Assembly: GCA_964363305.1 (NCBI GenBank) | Contig: CAYIHX010000089.1 | Span: 1-6,297, forward strand | Reading direction: 5' to 3' | Length of the DNA: 6,297 nt | Source of the DNA: CAYIHX01 sp964363305 | GTDB taxonomy: Bacteria; Bdellovibrionota; UBA1018 | In this document: positions 1 to 4,769 of the stretch, piece by piece | Layout: each line of letters starts with the position of its first letter | How positions within the stretch are numbered: position 1 is the first letter of the stretch | Notes under the pieces: model-generated | The model's input: only the letters and a program-made list of their open reading frames with translations | Told to the model about the DNA's origin: nothing | Database searches by the model: none | Program-made: the position numbers and the translations under genes

Positions 1-70
1 TCGCGCCTTGGAGCGCGTCACTTCTCCTGCATACACACTCAAAGGGGGCAGTTTAAAAGCGCCTTAGCTC

Positions 71-1909
71 TCACTCAAACGCCACGCCGCCTTCGGTGCG
101 CGGATCAGACATCCCCCAGACCTTTCCGGTGGCGGGGAAGCGCTCGATGGCATGCATGCGCGCGGAGGCGGCCACTTCTTTCAAGGCCCAGCCCCGCCCA
201 GCCAGGTCGTCTCTCGACTCTTTCGGAAAGCCGGAAGCCTCCAGCATCAACTCAACCGGGCGCCACTGGTGATGAAACCGGGGAACCGTCACGCTATCCG
301 CGATCGACAGCCCGAACCGTAAACGATTCATCAGAGCAAGGAAGGTCGAACTCGCAATACGCGGGCCGCCCTGCGCGCCGATCACGATCCGAGAATTTCC
401 CGCCGCATCTCGGACAATCGTCGGGGTCATGGAACTGAGGGGGCGTTTTCGAGGCCCCACCGCATTCGCCTCGGCGCCGATCAGCCCAAACAGGTTCGGC
501 ACGCCGGGCTGAATCGAGAAGTCATCCATCTCGTTATTCATCACGACGCCCGTTCCCGGCGGCACGAAGCCCGAACCGAAATTATCGTTCACGGTGGTCG
601 TGATCGCCACGGCATTGCCTTCGCGGTCGATGACTGAAAAATGAGTCGTGGAAAGGCCCGTTTCTTTTCCGTCATAGCCGGTCTTGAAAAGCCCCGCGAG
701 CCGAGGGTCCCCGGCTGATACTGGTAGGTTCGCTTTGCTCCGTCGGAAGGTCTCCTTCCAACGGCGTGCCAGATACTCCTTCGCCAACAACTCTTTCAAA
801 GGAACTTTTACGAAATCCGGATCACCGAAATGAGTCGCGCGATCCGCGAAGGCCAGCGCCAACGCGTGCGAGAGCGCGTGCACGGTTTGCGCCGAGTTCA
901 AGCCCGTACTCAGCTCGCCGGAGGCATCGGCTTGCTGCGCATACGCGAGCGCCATCGACAAGATCGCTCCGCCACTCGAGGGCGGCCCCATCGAAACGAC
1001 TTCGAGCTCACCGAGCTGCGCGAGGATCGGTTCCCGGAGCATGGGCTGGTAGTGCGCGAGATCGCGCTCGGTCATGATCCCTCCGGCGCTCTTCAGACCC
1101 GCCGCGATTTTCTGCGCGACCCAGCCCTCGTAGAAGCCTTTTCGGCCAGCTTTCGAAATCTCAGCCAGGACTCGAGCCAGATCCGGCTGGCGAATCAGCC
1201 GACCCGGTCCGCAGGCTGCGAGCTTCTCCTCCCCCGCTTTTGCGTGAGGATTAAAACAGCCAAAAAGCCTCTTCGCCTCCCGGTTGAACGCCGGCCAACG
1301 ACTCGTCGCGACGCTCTGGCCGCGCCCGGTTTGGCGATAACCCTGCCTCGCCAAGAGGATGGCTTTCGCCAGAAGCTTTTCCCGCGGAAGCGCCCCGAAT
1401 TTCTCGTGAGCAAGCAAGAGACCGGCCGTTACGCCAGGCACGCCGCTGGCCAACGCCCCATCCTGTGAGAGATCCGTGCGCGCCTTGCCATCGACGAGGT
1501 ACATATCGCGCGCCGCCGCGGTCGGCGCCATCTCACGGTAATCGATCGTCGTGCAGGGCACGGGCTTGCCTTCTTTGGGCTTGGGGCAATAGACCAGAAA
1601 ACCGCCGCCTCCGAGCGATGCGTAATGGGGACGAGTGACCGCCATCGCGAACCCGGTGGCCACGGCCGCATCGATGGCGTTGCCCCCTCGCCGCAAAATT
1701 TCGACGCCCCATTCGGCGGCGATCGGGTCATCCGCCGAGACCATGCCCTTCGCGCCGATCACGCCCCGAAAGGTCGAATCACTCTCGATGTCGGCCGCGG
1801 TCTGCGACCATTTCTCGTCGATGGAGGGAAAGGCCGCCCGCGCTTCGACGGACAGCAAAGCAGTGACCAGTAAACAAAAAGACAGAACGAGTTTCCTCAT
1901 AATGCCCAT
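71..1909 (-). CDS. ggt: Gamma-glutamyltranspeptidase precursor (glutathione hydrolase), exported
   Basis: This 612-residue protein is a gamma-glutamyltranspeptidase, an Ntn-hydrolase that removes gamma-glutamyl groups from glutathione and similar compounds by hydrolysis or transfer. The N-terminus is a signal peptide (MRK, then a Leu/Val/Ala-rich core, then ARA around residues 23-25), so a periplasmic location is expected. The precursor should cleave itself before Thr421 in the motif STTHFSVID, giving a small subunit of about 192 residues. Residues matching known E. coli GGT sites are Arg125 (DYREMAP), Asn441, Asp463 (MDDFS), Ser492-Ser493 (PLSSM) and Gly514-Gly515. The lid-loop segment is present, but E. 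coli Tyr444 is Phe474 here (PNLFG). Length is close to the E. coli enzyme. The start is either ATG at 1909, with GAG 8 bases upstream, or ATG at 1900; both keep the signal peptide. The gene begins 9 bases after scoB ends, so it is probably co-transcribed. No clear terminator is visible in the 70 bases downstream. Confidence 0.95.
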   Translation of the reverse strand: MGIMRKLVLSFCLLVTALLSVEARAAFPSIDEKWSQTAADIESDSTFRGVIGAKGMVSADDPIAAEWGVEILRRGGNAIDAAVATGFAMAVTRPHYASLGGGGFLVYCPKPKEGKPVPCTTIDYREMAPTAAARDMYLVDGKARTDLSQDGALASGVPGVTAGLLLAHEKFGALPREKLLAKAILLARQGYRQTGRGQSVATSRWPAFNREAKRLFGCFNPHAKAGEEKLAACGPGRLIRQPDLARVLAEISKAGRKGFYEGWVAQKIAAGLKSAGGIMTERDLAHYQPMLREPILAQLGELEVVSMGPPSSGGAILSMALAYAQQADASGELSTGLNSAQTVHALSHALALAFADRATHFGDPDFVKVPLKELLAKEYLARRWKETFRRSKANLPVSAGDPRLAGLFKTGYDGKETGLSTTHFSVIDREGNAVAITTTVNDNFGSGFVPPGTGVVMNNEMDDFSIQPGVPNLFGLIGAEANAVGPRKRPLSSMTPTIVRDAAGNSRIVIGAQGGPRIASSTFLALMNRLRFGLSIADSVTVPRFHHQWRPVELMLEASGFPKESRDDLAGRGWALKEVAASARMHAIERFPATGKVWGMSDPRTEGGVAFE

Positions 1910-1918
1910 GGTAGATTC

Positions 1919-2581
1919 TCAATGCGAGAATGTCATCTCCGGAACCTCAGCCGGAATCTCCAATTTCGCGGCCGTAGCTTTGCGAATCTCTTCGCTGCTC
2001 ACTCCCGGGGCGCGCTCGATGAGCTTCAGGCCCCTCGGCGTGACGTCGATAACGGCCAGCTCGGTGACGATTCGGCGAACCACCCCCGTTCCGGTCAGCG
2101 GCAGTAGACACTTCGGAAGAACTTTGGAGGAGCCATCTTTCGCCACGTGCTGCATGGCCACCACGACATTCGTGGCCCCGGCGACGAGATCCATCGCCCC
2201 GCCCATGCCCTTCACCAGCTTGCCCGGAATCATCCAGTTGGCGAGACTGCCTGTTTCATCGACCTCCATCGCACCGAGCACCGTCAGATCGACATGCCCA
2301 CCGCGAATCATGGCAAACGAATCCGCGCTCGAGAAAAAAGCCGACCCCGGAAGCGTGGTCACCGTTTCTTTGCCGGCATTGATCAGATCCGCGTCGACCT
2401 GTTCCTCCGTCGGGTAGGGACCGATGCCCAACAGTCCGTTCTCGCTCTGAAGAACGACGTTCATGCCTTTCGGGATGTAGTTGGCGACCAAAGTCGGAAT
2501 CCCAATGCCGAGGTTGACGTAGTAACCATCACGAAGTTCAAGAGCGATGCGCTGCGCTATTTGTTCACGGGAAAGAGCCAT
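1919..2581 (-). CDS. scoB: Succinyl-CoA:3-ketoacid CoA-transferase, beta subunit
   Basis: This is the B subunit (220 residues) of a family I CoA-transferase. With ScoA it converts succinyl-CoA and acetoacetate to succinate and acetoacetyl-CoA in the cytoplasm. The signature SENGLLG is present, and its Glu47 is the residue that forms the glutamyl-CoA thioester in this family. The N-terminal MALSREQIAQRIA and the NLGIGIPTLVANYIP segment are typical of the subunit. I chose ATG at 2581 because family members begin at about MALSREQ. A longer reading from GTG at 2599 would add six residues (MPGTAD) that are encoded by the inverted-repeat element. The ATG has no convincing Shine-Dalgarno sequence: the upstream bases are the end of the repeat, with only a weak AGG about 10 bases away. 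The gene is 120 bases from the scoA stop and 9 bases before ggt. AtoA-type acetate/acetoacetate transferase is the close alternative. Confidence 0.94.
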   Translation of the reverse strand: MALSREQIAQRIALELRDGYYVNLGIGIPTLVANYIPKGMNVVLQSENGLLGIGPYPTEEQVDADLINAGKETVTTLPGSAFFSSADSFAMIRGGHVDLTVLGAMEVDETGSLANWMIPGKLVKGMGGAMDLVAGATNVVVAMQHVAKDGSSKVLPKCLLPLTGTGVVRRIVTELAVIDVTPRGLKLIERAPGVSSEEIRKATAAKLEIPAEVPEMTFSH

Positions 2582-2585
2582 ATCT

Positions 2586-2624
2586 GCGGTGCCTGGCACC
2601 GATTGTTAACTAGATTAACAATGC
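2586..2624 (+). repeat. Left arm of the inverted-repeat element
   Basis: This arm adjoins the scoB start, ending 4 bases before the ATG at 2581. It is a perfect version of the inner palindrome: ATTGTTAA 2602-2609, loop CTAGA, TTAACAAT 2615-2622. Its outer palindrome also provides a possible GTG start (2599) in frame with scoB. Confidence 0.85.
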
Positions 2625-2654
2625 GGGTCGACTTCCTTTTCTCGGTTCTAGGTT

Positions 2655-2668
2655 TTGAAATTTTTCAA
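2655..2668. repeat. Small palindrome in the centre of the element
   Basis: TTGAAA, two bases, then TTTCAA form a 6-bp inverted repeat inside the AT-rich centre. It could cap the large hairpin or be a chance AT-rich palindrome. Confidence 0.35.
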
Positions 2669-2690
2669 TGAGCCAAAAGCCATCCATCTT

Positions 2691-2729
2691 GCATTGTTCA
2701 TCTAGTTAACAATCGGTGCCAGGCACCGC
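2691..2729 (-). repeat. Right arm of the inverted-repeat element
   Basis: This arm lies over the 3' end of scoA. Read on the minus strand it encodes Arg227 to Asn234 and the TAG stop (2704-2702). The inner palindrome has one imperfect base pair (position 2699), which suggests slight decay or divergence from the other arm. Confidence 0.85.
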
Positions 2730-3406
2730 TTCTCGATTCTCTTCTCGTACCGAGCACCCTGAAAAATCCGGTCAACGTAAATACCCGGCGTATGCACCTG
2801 GTCCGGGTCGAACGTCCCGACCGGTACCAACTCTTCGACTTCCGCGATGCAGATCTTCCCGGCCGTCGCCACCATCGGGTTGAAATTCCGTGCCGTCTTG
2901 CGAAATACGAGATTTCCAGAGGCATCCCCCCGCCAGGCCTTCACGATCGAAAAATCCGCACGGAGCGAGCGCTCCAGGATGTACTTGCGGCCATCGAACT
3001 CGCGCACGTCTTTACCCTCGGCGATCAGCGTGCCCACGCCCGTCGCCGTGTAAAAAGCCGGAATACCGGCACCTCCCGCGCGTAACTTCTCGGCCAGCGT
3101 ACCCTGGGGAGTCAGCTCGACTTCGAGCTGTCCAGACAGCAGCAGCTGCTCAAACAGCTTGTTCTCACCCACGTAGCTCGAGATCATCTTCTTCACCTGG
3201 CGCTTCTCGAGCATAAGCCCGATTCCGAATCCATCGACTCCGGCATTGTTCGAAATACACGTCAGCCCGGTCACACCAAGTTCGACCAGAGCCGCGATGC
3301 TGTTTTCCGGGATTCCGCAGAGCCCAAAGCCCCCGAGCGCCAAGATCGCACCGTTGGGAATATCGCGGACGGCCTCGCGTGCGTCTTTTACTCGTTTGTC
3401 GATCAT
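2702..3406 (-). CDS. scoA: Succinyl-CoA:3-ketoacid CoA-transferase, alpha subunit (C-terminus altered)
   Basis: This is the A subunit (234 residues) of the same CoA-transferase. It carries the CoA-binding glycine-rich motif GGFGLCGIPEN (about residues 25-35), SNNAG (about 52-56), and the SCOT-like blocks ELTPQGTLAEKLRAGGAG, NLVFRKTARNFNPM and HTPGIYVDRI. These favour the succinyl-CoA type over AtoD. The ATG at 3406 overlaps the thiolase stop as ATGA and has GGAG 5 bases upstream, so translational coupling is likely. An upstream in-frame start at 3451 lies inside the thiolase gene and is less likely. The last eight residues (Arg227-Asn234, RCLAPIVN) and the TAG stop are encoded by one arm of the inverted-repeat element. 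Homologues normally go on from EKRIE-R with a short tail such as TVR plus a few residues. The tail is peripheral, so the enzyme is probably active, but this has not been shown. Confidence 0.94.
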   Translation of the reverse strand: MIDKRVKDAREAVRDIPNGAILALGGFGLCGIPENSIAALVELGVTGLTCISNNAGVDGFGIGLMLEKRQVKKMISSYVGENKLFEQLLLSGQLEVELTPQGTLAEKLRAGGAGIPAFYTATGVGTLIAEGKDVREFDGRKYILERSLRADFSIVKAWRGDASGNLVFRKTARNFNPMVATAGKICIAEVEELVPVGTFDPDQVHTPGIYVDRIFQGARYEKRIEKRCLAPIVN

Positions 3407-4596
3407 ACCAGCTCCACGCAAACTGCGGTGGCTTCTCCACCTCCGATGCAAATCCCCGCCACGCCCCGCTTCTTGCCCAGCTGCCTGAGCGCTGAAATCA
3501 GCGTGACGATGATGCGAGAGCCACTCGAACCGATCGGGTGGCCGAGCGCGATGGCGCCCCCCCAGACGTTCAGTTTTTCATGAGGAATTGAAAGATCCGC
3601 ACGGGCCGCCATAGCGACGACGGCAAAGGCCTCGTTCACTTCGAAAAGATCGACGTCCCCTACCGTCCAACCTGCTCGATCCATCGCCCGCTTCATCGCC
3701 TCGGCCGGCGCAGTGGTAAACCACTCGGGCGCCTGCGCGTTCCAGCCGTACGAAACGATGCGCGCCAGCGGCTTCAAGCCCTGCGCGCGGGCATGCGCGC
3801 CCGTTGACAGGACCAGCGCCGAGGCGCCGTCATTCAAAGTCGAGGCATTGGCGGCCGTGACGGTTCCATTCTTGTCGAAGACGGGCTTCAGTGTGGGAAT
3901 TTTTTCGAACATCACTTTGGCCGGGCCCTCGTCCAACTCAAAGGGCGTCGACTCGCCCTTCTTGCCCGCGAGCATCACGGGCGTGATCTCATCCTTGAAC
4001 CAACCCGCGGCGATGGCTTTCTGCGCGCGCTTGAAACTTTCGATGGCAAACTCATCCTGCGCCTGACGCGAGAAATTCTTCTCCCGCGCGCACAGCTCGC
4101 CGCAGTTTCCCATGTGCTGATTGTTGTATGGGTCCCACAGACCATCGTGGATCATCGAATCCACCGCTGTTTGATTGCCCATGCGCATGCCCGCTCGGGC
4201 AGTGGGCAAAAGGTACGGCGCCTGACTCATGCTCTCCATCCCGCCCGAGACGACAATCGCGCTATCCCCGAGCGCCAGCGACTGCGCACCCAGCATCACA
4301 GCCTTCATGCCGCTGCCGCAGACCTTGTTAATCGTCAGCGCTGGCACGGTGTTTGGGATACCCGCGAAAATGAGCGCCTGCCTGGCCGGAGCCTGGCCGA
4401 TCCCGGCCGTGAGCACATTGCCCATGATCACCTCGGATACCTGATCAGACGGTACCTGAGCGCGAGCCAGAGCGGCAGTGATTGCCGTCGCTCCGAGACG
4501 AGGCGCGGAGAGGGCAGCGAGCGCCCCCTGAAAACTTCCGGTAGCCGTTCGAGCCGTACCGAGCACAACAACGTCAAGTGGGGATTTCTGAGACAT
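3403..4596 (-). CDS. Acetyl-CoA acetyltransferase (acetoacetyl-CoA thiolase type)
   Basis: This 397-residue thiolase interconverts acetoacetyl-CoA plus CoA and two acetyl-CoA. All catalytic elements are visible: nucleophile Cys93 in NKVCGSGMK, the GGMESMSQAPYL block (about 118-129), Asn321 in NEAFA, His353 in GGAIALGHPIG, and Cys383 in GICIGGGEA. The segment NNQHMGNCGE resembles the HMG region of biosynthetic/acetoacetyl-CoA thiolases, so short-chain specificity is likely. Length matches the family (about 390-400). I chose ATG at 4596 (MSQKSP) because GGAGG lies 10 bases upstream and homologues start here. A TTG at 4623 would add nine residues and is not supported. It is the first gene of the thiolase-scoA-scoB-ggt run, and its TGA overlaps the scoA start. 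The partnership with ScoAB points to acetoacetate use or, run in reverse, to acetoacetyl-CoA formation. atoB and phaA are both used for such genes, so I give no symbol. Confidence 0.95.
   Translation of the reverse strand: MSQKSPLDVVVLGTARTATGSFQGALAALSAPRLGATAITAALARAQVPSDQVSEVIMGNVLTAGIGQAPARQALIFAGIPNTVPALTINKVCGSGMKAVMLGAQSLALGDSAIVVSGGMESMSQAPYLLPTARAGMRMGNQTAVDSMIHDGLWDPYNNQHMGNCGELCAREKNFSRQAQDEFAIESFKRAQKAIAAGWFKDEITPVMLAGKKGESTPFELDEGPAKVMFEKIPTLKPVFDKNGTVTAANASTLNDGASALVLSTGAHARAQGLKPLARIVSYGWNAQAPEWFTTAPAEAMKRAMDRAGWTVGDVDLFEVNEAFAVVAMAARADLSIPHEKLNVWGGAIALGHPIGSSGSRIIVTLISALRQLGKKRGVAGICIGGGEATAVCVELV
3412..3415 (-). promoter_or_regulatory. Ribosome-binding site deciding the scoA start
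   Basis: GGAG on the minus strand lies 5 bases before ATG 3406, inside the last codons of the thiolase gene. With the ATGA stop/start overlap it fixes the scoA start and suggests coupled translation. Confidence 0.7.
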
Positions 4597-4606
4597 GAAG
4601 AAATTT

Positions 4607-4611
4607 CCTCC
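4607..4611 (-). promoter_or_regulatory. Ribosome-binding site deciding the thiolase start
   Basis: GGAGG on the minus strand lies 10 bases before ATG 4596. It supports that start over the upstream TTG at 4623, although the spacing is slightly long. Confidence 0.7.
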
Positions 4612-4668
4612 GAGATCTCCCAATGAATAACAAAGTCATGCAGAGACCAAGCGAAATTATGACTCAAA

Positions 4669-4687
4669 CCGCGCCCCGGGAGCGCGG
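4669..4687 (-). terminator. Weak candidate terminator hairpin after the subtilase-like gene
   Basis: On the minus strand CCGCGC, a 7-base loop and GCGCGG can pair. They are followed only by GTTTGAG, not a real T-run. It lies about 80 bases after the stop of the upstream gene and could be a weak terminator or simply GC-rich sequence. Confidence 0.22.
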
Positions 4688-4769
4688 AAGCAGCCGTTTA
4701 GGACAGCCACAGTGCGTCGAGGGTCCCCAAGACCGCCGCGCGCGCACTTCGCGGAGAACCCCGGCGCAC

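Larger units (their letters stand above)
2586..2729. repeat. 144-bp inverted-repeat element (REPIN/MITE-like) between scoA and scoB
   Basis: Two 39-bp arms, 2586-2624 and 2691-2729, are reverse complements with one mismatch (2616 against 2699). The outer 28 bases are identical. Each arm holds a 13-bp palindrome, GGTGCCTGGCACC (2588-2600 and its partner 2715-2727). It also holds a second palindrome: ATTGTTAA, a 5-base loop, then TTAACAAT (2602-2622). The copy at 2693-2713 has one changed base. The 66-base centre is AT-richer (about 41% GC by hand count) than the surrounding genes. Paired inverted palindromes in an intergenic gap are the design of REPIN/BIME or MITE elements mobilised in trans, for example by RAYT or other transposases. 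I see no open reading frame for a transposase inside it and no clear target-site duplication. In RNA it could fold into one very stable hairpin or two smaller cruciform-like ones. Confidence 0.85.
4597..4769 (-). promoter_or_regulatory. Intergenic region expected to hold the promoter of the thiolase-scoAB-ggt operon
   Basis: This 173-base gap separates the subtilase-like gene from the thiolase and is the only sizeable non-coding stretch upstream of the operon. The best -10-like hexamer on the minus strand is CATAAT (4661-4656), about 60 bases before the thiolase start. No matching -35 lies at the usual spacing, so a standard sigma-70 promoter is not proven. A 6-bp inverted repeat, AGTCAT (4634-4639) and ATGACT (4659-4664), overlaps this place and could be an operator half-site pair. 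It is short enough to be chance. Confidence 0.35.

Noticed and set aside
1..70. Possible start of another minus-strand gene (AGGAGAAGTG) and a 5-bp CGCGC/GCGCG hairpin (2-17)
   Set aside because: The spacing from AGGAG to GTG is too short, and the window ends before any coding signal can be judged. The hairpin is short and has no T-run in view.
830..1468. Plus-strand open frame of 212 codons inside ggt
   Set aside because: It is antisense to conserved GGT sequence and Arg-rich, with no motif or plausible ribosome-binding site.
141..2000. CRISPR array, tRNA or rRNA in the coding part of the window
   Set aside because: I found no regularly spaced direct repeats and no tRNA-like or rRNA-like segments. 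The stretch is accounted for by ggt and scoB.
1635..2417. Plus-strand open frame of 260 codons across ggt and scoB
   Set aside because: It runs antisense through two well-supported genes, shows no family motif, and its low-complexity Ser/Thr/Ala content is typical of a reverse-frame shadow.
2651..2704. Tiny 17-codon frame starting directly after the scoA stop (MNNARWMAFGSLKNFKT)
   Set aside because: It lies mostly in the element centre, has no ribosome-binding site of its own, and is too short to support as a gene.
3407..3451. N-terminal extension of ScoA from an upstream start at 3451
   Set aside because: The added 15 residues (MHRRWRSHRSLRGAG) do not look like the family. The ATG at 3406 has a good GGAG and the ATGA overlap.
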